Positions 1 through 8,931 of a stretch of 52,441 bases of DNA are shown here, one piece after another (the first letter of the stretch is position 1; each line of letters opens with the position of its first letter). Source of the stretch: Bacteroidota bacterium. GTDB lineage: Bacteria; Bacteroidota; Bacteroidia; SXHM01. The notes beneath the pieces were generated by a model, which saw only the letters and a program-made list of their open reading frames with translations, made no database searches and was not told the DNA's origin. A program made the position numbers and the translations under genes. Where the stretch lies: the NCBI GenBank assembly GCA_947479755.1, contig CANKAM010000025.1:1-52441 (forward strand), in the 5' to 3' direction.

Positions 1-2
1 AC

Positions 3-506
3 AATGTACAGTTTGAAGTTGCTGACCTTACTAAATTTGTAAAACCCGATAGTTATGATTTGGTTTTGTCAGTGGATGTGATGGAACATATTCTGGAAGA
101 TGTGCTGGTGTTTAAAAACTTTGTTGCTTCCATGAAAAAGGGAGGAATGCTTCTGATATCAACGCCTTCAGACCAGGGCGGCTCTGATGTTCACGAAGAT
201 GATGATTCATCTTTTATTGAAGAGCACGTTCGTGACGGATACAATATCAAAGAGATTGAAAACAAACTGAAAGAAGCAGGTTTCAGCAAAGTAGAAGCGC
301 GTTATTCGTACGGTGCTCCCGGAAAAATTTCGTGGAGGCTGTCTATGAAATATCCGATTCTGATGCTGGGTGCAAGCAAATTATTTTTCATCATTATTCC
401 GTTTTACTATTTGGTTACTTATCCAATTTCATTTGTGCTCAATTATTTTGACACAACAATGAAACACCCCACAGGAACTGGATTGATAGTGAAAGCCTGG
501 AAGTAA
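3..506 (+). CDS. Class I SAM-dependent methyltransferase, C-terminal part
   Basis: The frame is open from base 3, so the 5' end lies outside the window. The visible part has a class I methyltransferase layout: an acidic 'VADLTKF' loop, then 'YDLVLSVDVMEHI' (motif IV/post-II region, with the 'D-ME-H' signature common in methyltransferase 11/25 families), then 'MKKGGMLLISTPS' (strand 5). The last ~60 residues are hydrophobic (around 'KLFFIIIPFYYLVTYPISF'), suggesting membrane association. The substrate cannot be read from the sequence. The gene ends 55 bp before the permease and may share its transcript. Confidence 0.8.
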   Translation, partial: NVQFEVADLTKFVKPDSYDLVLSVDVMEHILEDVLVFKNFVASMKKGGMLLISTPSDQGGSDVHEDDDSSFIEEHVRDGYNIKEIENKLKEAGFSKVEARYSYGAPGKISWRLSMKYPILMLGASKLFFIIIPFYYLVTYPISFVLNYFDTTMKHPTGTGLIVKAWK

Positions 507-561
507 AGACTACTACCCTTTCACAATTAACTGAGAGGGGAATGATTATTTTTGAAACGAA

Positions 562-1773
562 ATGAATCTTTCTCTCTTCATTGCCAAACGGTATTTATTC
601 TCCAAAAAATCCTACAACGCGATTAATATTATTTCGTTGGTTTCGGTTTGCGGTGTTACCTTGGTTACTGCGGCACTGGTAGTTATTCTTTCTGTTTTTA
701 ATGGGTTGGAAGAAGTAGTAGTTTCGCTTTACAATGCTTTTGAACCCGATATCCGCATTATGCCTGCCGAAGGCAAAACCATTGACACCAATACATTTCC
801 TAAAGATGCAGTTGTAAAGATTCCGGGAGTTATAAACTACTGCGAAGTAATTGAAGAAAATGCACTACTGAAATACAAGGACAAACAATACATCGCTCGT
901 ATAAAAGGAGTTGACAGTTCATTTATAAAAATGACAGGCATTGATACCATGATGAGGCGTGGTGAACTTTTGCTGGAACAAGGTGAAAACAATTTTGCTG
1001 TGCTTGGCTTGGGTGTTGAATATTATTTGTCAGCAAACATCAAGGATTACCTTAATCCGATTGAAATCTATGTGCCGAAACGCGGTAAAAAAGGCTCCTT
1101 GAATCCTGCGGAAGCATTTAATATCAAAAGCATTTTCCCGACAGGAACATTTTCCATACAAATGGAATACGACCAAAAATATGTACTCGTTCCGAAACGT
1201 TTTGCAGCATACTTATTAGACTACGAAAACAAAGTCAGCAGTATTGAACTGGCGCTGAAACCCACAACAGACCTGGAAGATACAAAAGATGAGCTGAAGG
1301 AGATTTTAGGAAATTCGTTCACCGTGAAAGACCGTTTTGAACAACACGAACTCTTTTACAAAATCCTGAAATCCGAAAAATGGGCGGTGTATCTTATCCT
1401 TACTTTTATTCTGATGATAGCCATTTTCAACATTACCGGCTCTCTGATGATGTTGATTCTGGACAAGAAAAAAGACATCAATATTCTCAGAAACATGGGA
1501 GCAGAAACATCCTTGCTCCGAAGAATTTTTATCAATGAGGGAATGATGATTTCCATGTCAGGAGCTTTAATCGGGCTGTTACTGGGTTTTATTATTTGTG
1601 CGGCACAGCAGTATTTCGGATTGATAAAACTGGAAGGCAGTGGCTCATTTGTGGTGGAAGCCTACCCTGTGAGAATGCAGACAACTGATTTTCTTTATAT
1701 TTTTCTAACGGTATTTGGAATTGGTTTGTTGGCTTCGTGGTTTCCGGTTGCAAAGGTTTTGAAGAAAGAATGA
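562..1773 (+). CDS. ABC transporter permease, LolC/LolE (FtsX) type
   Basis: The 403-residue inner-membrane protein has the MacB/FtsX topology: an N-terminal membrane segment (about residues 20-45, 'NIISLVSVCGVTLVTAALV'), a long periplasmic domain, and three C-terminal segments (about 270-300, 320-350, 370-395). Its opening 'LFIAKRYLFSKKSYNAINIIS' matches LolC/E-type lipoprotein-release permeases, which with the ATPase LolD lift lipoproteins out of the inner membrane. No ATPase lies beside it, so the partner must be elsewhere. Length and start are typical. The stop overlaps the next ATG as ATGA, so the two genes are probably translationally coupled. Lol function is inferred from family resemblance. 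Confidence 0.85.
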   Translation: MNLSLFIAKRYLFSKKSYNAINIISLVSVCGVTLVTAALVVILSVFNGLEEVVVSLYNAFEPDIRIMPAEGKTIDTNTFPKDAVVKIPGVINYCEVIEENALLKYKDKQYIARIKGVDSSFIKMTGIDTMMRRGELLLEQGENNFAVLGLGVEYYLSANIKDYLNPIEIYVPKRGKKGSLNPAEAFNIKSIFPTGTFSIQMEYDQKYVLVPKRFAAYLLDYENKVSSIELALKPTTDLEDTKDELKEILGNSFTVKDRFEQHELFYKILKSEKWAVYLILTFILMIAIFNITGSLMMLILDKKKDINILRNMGAETSLLRRIFINEGMMISMSGALIGLLLGFIICAAQQYFGLIKLEGSGSFVVEAYPVRMQTTDFLYIFLTVFGIGLLASWFPVAKVLKKE

Positions 1774-2645
1774 GAGCAAAAGAATTTACCACTAAGGCAC
1801 TAATACCACTAAGGTTCACTAAGGATAATTTCTCTGTGAAACTCTGTGTTTCTTTGTGCTCTCTGTGTTTGTGTTTTTCACCTGCTTCAGCCCAACAACA
1901 AGATTGGGATTTTTATTTCACCAACATTGATGACAAACCTGCTTCAGTAGGTGTAAACCTTGCATTAAGTGATACTGCACCTCTGCCCGACAAGGCCTAT
2001 TGTTTCTGGATTATTCTTCCGCTTCAGCAAAGCGATTCGCTTGGGTTCCCATTGGAAAAAGAAAATGAAACGTTAAACATATTAGAAGACGAACTGGAAG
2101 TTTTTCTGCAAACAAAATCACAAACCATTTATGCAGGAAGAACAACAGGAAAGGGTGAACGCTATTTTTATTTTTATTCCAAAGGCATTGACAGCGTTGA
2201 TATATTCATTGAAGACTTTTTCAAAAACTATTCACAATACAAATACAAACTTGGTCAGCGTTACGATGAAAACTGGACGCTTTATTTTGAATTTTTATAC
2301 CCCTCTCCATTAGATTTACAATTGATTTACAATCACCGCATCGTTGAAGCATTAGCTAAAAATGGTGACAATAGGGAACTTTCACATCACATTGACCATT
2401 GGCTGAACTTTGAAAAGAAAAAGGATTTTGCTGATTTTATCAAAGCATTGGAAGGGGGAAATTTTACCGTTGAAAAGTATGAAACGGATAAAGCGCACAA
2501 AACACATCCTTATATTTTGCAGGTTTCGGAAGAAAACAAAACCGACCTTGAAACGATTGATAATTCAGTTCTTCAGCTTTTTGAACTTGCCAAAAAACAC
2601 AACGGAATTTATGGCGGTTGGGAAACTTTTGTGGTTACGGAATAA
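1770..2645 (+). CDS. Secreted DUF695-like protein (possible C-terminal RraB-like part)
   Basis: The start chosen is the ATG at 1770, which overlaps the permease stop as ATGA; a GTG at 1836 is the alternative and gives a more normal signal peptide. The mature part starts near 'QQQDWDFYFTNIDDKPASV', which resembles the DUF695 family ('W.FY....D.KPAS'). The C-terminal ~100 residues ('HHIDHWLNFEKKKDFADFI', 'GGWETFVV') resemble RraB-like regulators of RNase E, often fused to DUF695. A signal peptide would make a cytosolic RNase role unlikely, so function is open. The signal-peptide region (1787-1870) is built from intergenic-type repeats ('CACTAAGG' and 'TCTGTGTTTCTTTGTG' words); see findings. Confidence 0.65.
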   Translation: MRAKEFTTKALIPLRFTKDNFSVKLCVSLCSLCLCFSPASAQQQDWDFYFTNIDDKPASVGVNLALSDTAPLPDKAYCFWIILPLQQSDSLGFPLEKENETLNILEDELEVFLQTKSQTIYAGRTTGKGERYFYFYSKGIDSVDIFIEDFFKNYSQYKYKLGQRYDENWTLYFEFLYPSPLDLQLIYNHRIVEALAKNGDNRELSHHIDHWLNFEKKKDFADFIKALEGGNFTVEKYETDKAHKTHPYILQVSEENKTDLETIDNSVLQLFELAKKHNGIYGGWETFVVTE

Positions 2646-2683
2646 TATTTTTCGCATCACATCATAGCGAATTCAAAATAATA

Positions 2684-2691
2684 TACTTTTG
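2684..2691 (+). promoter_or_regulatory. Putative -7 promoter box for gcvH
   Basis: TACTTTTG fits the Bacteroidota -7 consensus TAnnTTTG and lies 18 bp before the gcvH ATG. No good TTTG -33 element sits 19-21 bp upstream, so this is a half-supported call. Confidence 0.4.
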
Positions 2692-2708
2692 GCAAAAATT
2701 AATTTACA

Positions 2709-3089
2709 ATGAACGTTCCGGCAAATCTTAAATATACCAAAGACCACGAGTGGGTTTTAGTAGAAGGCGACATCGCTACAATTGGCATCACTGATTTCGC
2801 GCAAAGCGAATTGGGTGACATCGTTTTTGTTGACATCAACACTGTAGGCGATAACGTTGACAAAGAAGCTGTTTTCGGAACAGTGGAAGCGGTGAAAACT
2901 GTTTCAGATTTATTTATGCCACTTTCAGGAGAGGTTTTAGAAATGAACTCAGGTGTTGAAACAAACCCTGAAACCGTAAACAAAGATCCTTACGGTGCAG
3001 GTTGGATGATAAAAGTAAAATTATCCAACACTGCTGAAGTTGCTTCGCTGCTTTCTGCTGACGATTACAAAAAACTTATCGGAGCTTAA
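2709..3089 (+). CDS. gcvH: Glycine cleavage system H protein
   Basis: The 126-residue protein is the lipoyl carrier of the glycine cleavage system. It shuttles the aminomethyl group between the P, T and L proteins in the cytosol. It has the family start 'KYTKDHEWV', the '[16 protein letters not shown]' strand region, and the lipoylation loop '[11 protein letters not shown]' with the lipoyl lysine at Lys63. The length is standard. The P, T and L genes are not in the window, and gcvH is followed 5 bp later by a VanZ-like gene, an operon layout seen in this phylum. Confidence 0.97.
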   Translation: MNVPANLKYTKDHEWVLVEGDIATIGITDFAQSELGDIVFVDINTVGDNVDKEAVFGTVEAVKTVSDLFMPLSGEVLEMNSGVETNPETVNKDPYGAGWMIKVKLSNTAEVASLLSADDYKKLIGA

Positions 3090-3094
3090 TTCAA

Positions 3095-3469
3095 TTGAAG
3101 TATCTGGCACCTGCATTTTTATGGGCGCTGGTGATACTTTGGCTGTGCGCTATTCCCGGACAGGATATTCCAAACTGGAAGTTGTTGAGTTTTGATAAAG
3201 CAGGTCACGCTTTTATCTTTTTTACACTAACTATTCTGTTGTCTTGGGGATTCTTTAAACAGAAACAGGATAGTTTTTTTCAACGATATTTTCTGCCTGC
3301 GTCCATTCTTATTGCTGTTATTTATGGCGGAGCAACCGAACTAATGCAGCAATACTGGTTTGAAAACCGCAAAGCCGACATATTAGATTTTTTTGCCAAC
3401 TCAATTGGTGCATTCGCTGCTCTTGCTGTTTATTTCTTTTTGCTGAAGAAAAAACTCTTCGGACATTAA
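3095..3469 (+). CDS. VanZ-like integral membrane protein
   Basis: This is a 124-residue protein with about four membrane helices. It has the VanZ-family hallmarks: an early 'PGQDIPNW' loop, 'DKAGHAFIFF' after helix 1, then 'YGGATELMQQYW' and 'RKADILDFFANSIGA'. VanZ is named for teicoplanin resistance, but most small homologues have no proven role. The start is TTG at 3095, five bases after the gcvH stop; no ATG is available nearby. Translation is likely coupled to gcvH. Confidence 0.85.
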   Translation: MKYLAPAFLWALVILWLCAIPGQDIPNWKLLSFDKAGHAFIFFTLTILLSWGFFKQKQDSFFQRYFLPASILIAVIYGGATELMQQYWFENRKADILDFFANSIGAFAALAVYFFLLKKKLFGH

Positions 3470-3516
3470 CACAATTTTCATTTTCAATTAGGGTTTTTGA
3501 ACTAATTTAGCCGTCC

Positions 3517-4272
3517 ATGTCCGACAGCATTGTCATCATACCAACTTACAACGAAAAGGAAAACATTGAAGCGATGATTCGCAAAGTGTTTTCATTGGCA
3601 AAAGATTTTCATTTGCTGATTGTTGACGATGGCTCACCCGATGGAACCGCGGCAATTGTAAAAACTTTGCAAAAAGAATTTTTAGACAAATTATTTCTGG
3701 AAGAGCGCAGCGGAAAACTAGGGCTGGGAACTGCTTACATACATGGTTTCAAATGGGGGTTACAACGGCAATACCAATACTTTTTTGAAATGGATGCCGA
3801 CTTTTCTCATAATCCTGAAGACCTGATAAAACTCTACAATGCTTGTGAAAAAGGCACTGCTGATTTAGCCATCGGTTCACGCTATATCACGGGAGTGAAT
3901 GTGGTGAACTGGCCAATGGGCAGAGTGTTGATGTCTTACTACGCATCTGCTTATGTGCGTTTTATTACTGGCATGAAAATACGTGACACTACTGCCGGTT
4001 TTAAATGTTACAAACGCGAAGTGCTGGAAACAATTCCCTTAGATAAAATCAAATTTTTCGGTTACGCTTTTCAGATTGAAATGAAGTTCACTGCATGGAA
4101 ATTCGGTTTCAATATTATTGAAGTTCCTATCATTTTCACCGACCGCACACACGGTGAATCCAAGATGAGCAGCGGCATTTTCAGAGAAGCATTTTTTGGT
4201 GTGCTGGAGATAAAATGGAAAAGTTTATTTCGCAGTTACAATAGGATAAAACACAGAACTACAGAAAAGTGA
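3517..4272 (+). CDS. Polyprenol-phosphate mannosyltransferase-like GT2 (Dpm1-type)
   Basis: This 251-residue family 2 glycosyltransferase has no membrane domain. It starts with the nucleotide-binding 'VIIPTYNEKENI', has 'LIVDDGSPDG' at 35-43 and the metal-binding 'DAD' at 93-95. The block 'FEMDADFSHNPEDL' and the later 'FKCYKREVLETIPLD' and 'DRTHGESKMS' are typical of Dpm1/polyprenol monophosphomannose synthases, which move mannose from GDP-mannose to a lipid phosphate at the inner leaflet. The donor and acceptor are inferred. Its stop overlaps the dihydroorotase GTG start (4269-4272). Confidence 0.9.
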   Translation: MSDSIVIIPTYNEKENIEAMIRKVFSLAKDFHLLIVDDGSPDGTAAIVKTLQKEFLDKLFLEERSGKLGLGTAYIHGFKWGLQRQYQYFFEMDADFSHNPEDLIKLYNACEKGTADLAIGSRYITGVNVVNWPMGRVLMSYYASAYVRFITGMKIRDTTAGFKCYKREVLETIPLDKIKFFGYAFQIEMKFTAWKFGFNIIEVPIIFTDRTHGESKMSSGIFREAFFGVLEIKWKSLFRSYNRIKHRTTEK

Positions 4273-5600
4273 ACTACATCATCCGTAACGCAAAGATTGT
4301 AAACGAAGGGAAGATTATCTCTTCGGATGTATTGCTTGAAAACGGAATTATTTCCAAAATTGGTACCGGAATAAAAGCAGAAAATGCAACAGAAATAAAT
4401 GCAGAAGGAAAATATCTTTTGCCTGGAGTAATTGACGACCAGGTACATTTTCGTGAGCCGGGATTAACGCACAAAGGAGAGATTTATACCGAAGCAAAAG
4501 CGGCTGTAGCAGGCGGAATTACTTCCTACATGGAAATGCCCAACACGGTTCCCAACACACTGACACAGGAGTTACTCGAGCAAAAATATAAACGCGCTGC
4601 AGAATGTTCTTTGGCAAATTATTCCTTCTTCATGGGTGCATCCAACGACAACATTGAAGAAGTGCTGAAGACCGATGAAAAAAATGTTTGCGGGGTGAAA
4701 ATATTCATGGGTGCATCCACCGGAAATATGTTGGTGGACAATGAAAAAACACTGGAAGGAATTTTCTCTCGCTCGCCTATGTTGATTGCAACGCACTGTG
4801 AAGATGAGGCAGCCATAAGACACAACACCGAACTTTATAAACAGAAATACGGAGAAGATATTCCAATTGAAGCGCATCCGTTAATCAGAGATGTGGAAGC
4901 CTGTTACAAAAGTTCTTCGCTGGCGTTTTCGTTGGCAAAAAAACACAATACACGTTTACACATTTTGCATATTTCAACAGCAAAAGAATGCGGCTTGTTT
5001 GACAACCAAACACCGCTGAAACAAAAACGTATAACTGCAGAGGCCTGCATTCATCACCTTTGGTTTGACGATAGTTACTACAAAACAAAAGGCAATTTGT
5101 TGAAATGGAATCCTGCAGTTAAATCTGCTGCTGACAGAGATGAAATTCTGAGAGCTGTTTTGGACAACCGCATTGATATTATTGCCACCGACCATGCACC
5201 GCATACCTGGGAAGAAAAACAAAACAAGTATCTGAAAACATCTTCGGGCGGACCATTGGTGCAACATGCGTTGCCTGCTATGCTTGAATTTTACAAGCAA
5301 GGTAAAATCTCGCTTGAAAAAATTGCAGAGAAAATGAGTCATGCGGTAGCCGATTGTTTTCAGATTGAAAACAGAGGATATATCCGTGAAGGATACTTTG
5401 CAGATTTGGTTTTAGTTGACTTGGAAAAGCCGTGGACAGTGACGAAAGAAAATATTTTATATAAATGCGGATGGAGCATTTTTGAAGGACAACCATTCTC
5501 TTCAAGCATTACACACACCTTTGTAAGCGGTCATTTGGCATATCAAAACGGAAAATTTGATGAAAGCCAAAAAGGCAAACGAATGACATTTAACAGATGA
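4269..5600 (+). CDS. pyrC: Dihydroorotase
   Basis: This enzyme interconverts carbamoyl-aspartate and dihydroorotate in pyrimidine synthesis. The 443-residue protein is an amidohydrolase: metal-site start 'DDQVHFREPG' (56-65), 'VKIFMGAS' with the lysine expected to be carboxylated, 'THCEDE', 'LHILHIST', and 'TDHAPH' with the catalytic aspartate. The usual first metal histidine of the HxH motif is Gln58 here. My recollection is that related Bacteroidota enzymes share this, but it should be checked. The start is GTG at 4269, overlapping the glycosyltransferase stop, and the end overlaps the next ATG. pyrF lies at 46650-47474. Confidence 0.95.
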   Translation: MNYIIRNAKIVNEGKIISSDVLLENGIISKIGTGIKAENATEINAEGKYLLPGVIDDQVHFREPGLTHKGEIYTEAKAAVAGGITSYMEMPNTVPNTLTQELLEQKYKRAAECSLANYSFFMGASNDNIEEVLKTDEKNVCGVKIFMGASTGNMLVDNEKTLEGIFSRSPMLIATHCEDEAAIRHNTELYKQKYGEDIPIEAHPLIRDVEACYKSSSLAFSLAKKHNTRLHILHISTAKECGLFDNQTPLKQKRITAEACIHHLWFDDSYYKTKGNLLKWNPAVKSAADRDEILRAVLDNRIDIIATDHAPHTWEEKQNKYLKTSSGGPLVQHALPAMLEFYKQGKISLEKIAEKMSHAVADCFQIENRGYIREGYFADLVLVDLEKPWTVTKENILYKCGWSIFEGQPFSSSITHTFVSGHLAYQNGKFDESQKGKRMTFNR

Positions 5601-5950
5601 AGAAACTTATTTTAATTGCGTTTGTATTTCTTGTCTTTTCATGCAAACAAAAAGGAGTTGAAACTCCTGGACATATTCTTAAGAAAAAAGAGCTGGTTAA
5701 TGTGCAGGTTGATTTATATTTAGTTGAAGCTGCGCACAACATGAATGTATTAAAGCCTGACAGTGCTGATACCGAATACAAAGTGCTGTTTGAAACGGTG
5801 ATGAAAAAACACAACATCACTAAAGAAGATTACGAAAGTTCACTGCGTTACTATGCGATTGACAATGAATCACTGAACGAGATTTATGATAGCGTGTTAG
5901 TGAAACTGACGCATCTGGAAAATACTGTCACTTACTCTAAAGAGCAATAA
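5597..5950 (+). CDS. DUF4296 lipoprotein
   Basis: This is a 117-residue putative lipoprotein: an N-terminal hydrophobic stretch ends at a lipobox 'LVFSC' (Cys16). The remainder is helical and charged, with 'ELVNVQVDLYLVEAA' and 'KHNITKEDYESSLRYY' typical of DUF4296, a family confined to Bacteroidota. The function is unknown. ATG overlaps the dihydroorotase stop by four bases, so it is part of the glycosyltransferase-pyrC-DUF4296 operon. It is convergent with the SDR gene, with two bases between stops. Confidence 0.85.
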   Translation: MKKLILIAFVFLVFSCKQKGVETPGHILKKKELVNVQVDLYLVEAAHNMNVLKPDSADTEYKVLFETVMKKHNITKEDYESSLRYYAIDNESLNEIYDSVLVKLTHLENTVTYSKEQ

Positions 5951-5952
5951 AC

Positions 5953-6939
5953 TCAGGAGAACTTACACGCATTCTCCACCGCCTCTTTCACCGGAATAAA
6001 ATTCCAATTCAGTTTTTCTTTTACTTTTTTATTGCTGTAAACATTGCGTTGCTGCCCTGTCATTGCTGTTTCGCGGGTGATAAAAGGATTTGTGTTAGTG
6101 AACAATTCTGCGAACCAGGCTGCTCTCCATGCTAAGGCAGACATTAGTGCTGTGGCGCGGATGGAAGGTGCGGGTTTATTCAATGCAGCAGCAATCAGGT
6201 CAAATACATTTTTGTAATCAAGATTTTCAGCGGCAAGAATAAAACGCTCGTTTTTGATTTCGCTTTGCATTAAGGCAATCATCAATTTTGCCACATCGCG
6301 CACATCAATAAAAGCGTTGGCTCCACCGGTATAAAACTTCAAACCATTGCGAACACTTTGTATCATTCTGCCGCTGCTTTTGGTTAAATCTCCGGGGCCG
6401 ATAATAATGCAGGGATTTACAATCACCGCATCCAGTCCTTCTTCCGTTGCGCGCCATACTTCGCGCTCGGCAGCATATTTACTAATTGCGTAAGCCGAAT
6501 TTTTATCAGAGATTTTCCAAACCGTTTCTTCCGAAATTATTTTGTCGTTGTCGGCACGGCCTAATGCTGCGGTGGAACTTACATGACATACTTTTTTCAC
6601 TCCTTTTTCCATTGCAGCATTCACCACATTGGCTGTGCCCTCTGCATTTACTTTCAACAATTGCTCTTCCGCACTTCCAGCAAACGAAACCATGGCAGCG
6701 CAATGATAAACCTGCTCCACTCCTTCCATGGCATCCAACAACGAAAAGTAATCAGTTATATCACCTTCCACCCAAATTGATTTGTCGGGAGCAGCAACAT
6801 TATAATGAGCAAAAATTTTGTCAACGCTTAAAGTCTCAGAGCCTGCGCGCTTCAGCGCACGCACCTGCTTTCCGTTTCGGAGCAACTCCAGCAAAAGATG
6901 TGAACCCACTAATCCTGTTGCGCCTGTTATTAATATCAT
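5953..6939 (-). CDS. NAD-dependent epimerase/dehydratase (extended SDR)
   Basis: The 328-residue extended short-chain dehydrogenase has the N-terminal nucleotide motif 'GATGLVGSH' (6-14), a catalytic Ser in 'HVSSTAALG' and the 'YAISK' catalytic Tyr-Lys pair around residue 150. The block 'GVEQVYHCAAMVSF' is typical of dihydroflavonol-4-reductase-like and NDP-sugar epimerase-like SDRs. The substrate cannot be assigned. It sits convergent to the pyrC/DUF4296 operon. Confidence 0.9.
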   Translation of the reverse strand: MILITGATGLVGSHLLLELLRNGKQVRALKRAGSETLSVDKIFAHYNVAAPDKSIWVEGDITDYFSLLDAMEGVEQVYHCAAMVSFAGSAEEQLLKVNAEGTANVVNAAMEKGVKKVCHVSSTAALGRADNDKIISEETVWKISDKNSAYAISKYAAEREVWRATEEGLDAVIVNPCIIIGPGDLTKSSGRMIQSVRNGLKFYTGGANAFIDVRDVAKLMIALMQSEIKNERFILAAENLDYKNVFDLIAAALNKPAPSIRATALMSALAWRAAWFAELFTNTNPFITRETAMTGQQRNVYSNKKVKEKLNWNFIPVKEAVENACKFS

Positions 6940-6993
6940 GGCTTAAAAGTATTGAATTGAACTTTAATGCTGATGTTTGCGTATCACTTAATC

Positions 6994-8802
6994 ATGAAAA
7001 AACGCTACTACTCCATTCTGCTGATGTGTTTGAGCTTAAGTTCAAACGCACAAATAATTCCTGAAGCCAACCTTGTTGACTGGTCAGATGCAGGTTATTC
7101 GGGAAATTTTCCTGACCCCGCAACTGTTGTCAGCGTTATGGATCATGGTGCTGTTGGAGATGGTGTTGCGGATGACAGAGCAGCAGTTCTTGCAGCCATT
7201 GCTGCATTGAGCAGCCAACCCGGTGTAGTTTATTTTCCTACCGGCAGCTATAAACTTTCTTCCACCGTAAGCCTTCCTTCCGGAGTTATTTTGCGTGGCG
7301 AAGGAGTAACAGCTACCTTCATCAAACTAAATATGGGCGGCTCTGCCATCAATGGCTTCCAAACTTCGGGGAGCATAACCGCAACGGAAGTTCCTGTTGT
7401 TTCGGGCTACACAAAAGGTTCAACGCAATTAGTAATTGATGGTGCTTACGAAAACTTTTTTGCAGAAGGCGATTACGTGGAACTACGCGAAACCAACGGA
7501 ACCTGGGACACCAATCCCGCAACGTGGGCAACCTACTCGGTAGGACAAGTTGCAAAAATTACAACCGTTTCAGGAACAACACTTACGCTCAACCAACAAC
7601 TACGCATTGATTATGATGCATTGTTAAATCCGCACGTACGGAAAATGACTCCAACTGTAAATGTGGGAATTGAGTGCATGAATATTCAGCGCGTTGACGA
7701 ACCGGTGAGCGGTGCGGGCTACAACATTCTATTCAGCAATTCGGCCAACTGCTGGGTAAAAGGAATTGAAAGCAACAAAAGCGTAGGCAGTCACGTGATG
7801 ATTGAAAACAGCACCAACATTGAAGTGCGCAGCAGTTATTTCCACGATGCATTTACTTACGATGGCAGCGGAACCCGTGGCTACGGTGTTACCATCAACA
7901 ACCACAGCGGATTGTGCCTGATTGAAAACAACGCCTTCAAACACCTGCGCCACGCCATGATGGTGAAACACGGAGCCAACGGAAATGTGTTCGGCTACAA
8001 TTATTCGCTTGACCCTTTCCGCAGCGAAACACCCGCCAATGCAGGGGGTGATATTTCAGTGCACGGACATTTTGCTTACGCCAATTTATTTGAAGGCAAC
8101 ATCATTCAAAACTATATGATTGACCACTACTGGGGGCCTGCCGGACCATACAATACTTTTTTCCGCAACCGCACCGAGCTTTACGGAATTGTGATGACCA
8201 ACTCCAACGGCTACGACAGCAACCTGCAAAATTTTGTGGGCAACGATGCACCCAACACCGGTTTGTTTATGGGCAATTATGTAATTACCGGAACCGGACA
8301 TATTCAACACGGAAACAATATCCGCGGAACGGTTACGCCATCGGGAACCGGAACGGTGAATGATGTTTCTTTCTACCTCAGCTCTGCTCCCGAATTCTGG
8401 ACAAACTCCGGAAACTGGCCAACAATAGGCTACCCAAATTCAGGAAACACAGGAAGCATTCCCGCAAAAGTTCGCTACGATGCAGGTGGTGATATAACGC
8501 TTTGCACTGATGATTTTGTAACGGGTGTTGCCGGAAATTCTTCTTCCGAAAAAATTATCATTGCCTTTCCAAATCCGTTTTCAGATGGATTATCACTTTC
8601 CTATTTCTCTGAAAGAGCGGAAACCATTTTTATTTCGTTGCAAGATGTTTCGGGGAAAACTGTTTTTGAAAAGAATGCGACTATCGTAAAAGGTGAAAAC
8701 ACAATTCGCATTTTTGAAAACACCACACTAAGCAGCGGTATTTATTTTCTCAGGCTGCAAACAGGTGAAAACACCTTCAACCTGAAGGTTGCAAAGCGGT
8801 AA
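6994..8802 (+). CDS. Secreted beta-helix (pectate lyase superfamily) protein with T9SS type A sorting domain
   Basis: The start chosen is the ATG at 6994 ('MKKRYYSILLMCLSLSSNAQ'), which gives a clean signal peptide; an upstream ATG in frame at 6967 is less likely. Residues ~35-110 carry the GH55/pectate-lyase-3 start ('DHGAVGDGVADDRAAV', 'VYFPTGSYKLSSTV'), followed by parallel beta-helix repeats. The last ~80 residues ('FPNPFSDGLSL', 'SGIYFLRLQTGEN', 'LKVAKR') are a type A T9SS C-terminal domain, so the 602-residue protein should be exported and surface-attached or released. The substrate is probably a plant or algal polysaccharide, by inference. It stands upstream of the tryptophan dioxygenase gene, 129 bp away. 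Confidence 0.85.
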   Translation: MKKRYYSILLMCLSLSSNAQIIPEANLVDWSDAGYSGNFPDPATVVSVMDHGAVGDGVADDRAAVLAAIAALSSQPGVVYFPTGSYKLSSTVSLPSGVILRGEGVTATFIKLNMGGSAINGFQTSGSITATEVPVVSGYTKGSTQLVIDGAYENFFAEGDYVELRETNGTWDTNPATWATYSVGQVAKITTVSGTTLTLNQQLRIDYDALLNPHVRKMTPTVNVGIECMNIQRVDEPVSGAGYNILFSNSANCWVKGIESNKSVGSHVMIENSTNIEVRSSYFHDAFTYDGSGTRGYGVTINNHSGLCLIENNAFKHLRHAMMVKHGANGNVFGYNYSLDPFRSETPANAGGDISVHGHFAYANLFEGNIIQNYMIDHYWGPAGPYNTFFRNRTELYGIVMTNSNGYDSNLQNFVGNDAPNTGLFMGNYVITGTGHIQHGNNIRGTVTPSGTGTVNDVSFYLSSAPEFWTNSGNWPTIGYPNSGNTGSIPAKVRYDAGGDITLCTDDFVTGVAGNSSSEKIIIAFPNPFSDGLSLSYFSERAETIFISLQDVSGKTVFEKNATIVKGENTIRIFENTTLSSGIYFLRLQTGENTFNLKVAKR

Positions 8803-8931
8803 ACCACAAGCTATAACTGTCTCGTATCGAAATAGTTTTAGAACAGAATTAACACCCCCCTGTTTACAGTTTACACCCAACCCTGAAAATCTCCCTTTCT
8901 TTTTGCTCTAATTTTCCCACAAAATAAGAAG

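Noticed and set aside
6486-7064. 192-codon plus-strand frame opposite the SDR gene
   Set aside because: It is a shadow of the well-supported SDR gene and has a low-quality, His/Leu/Cys-rich product.
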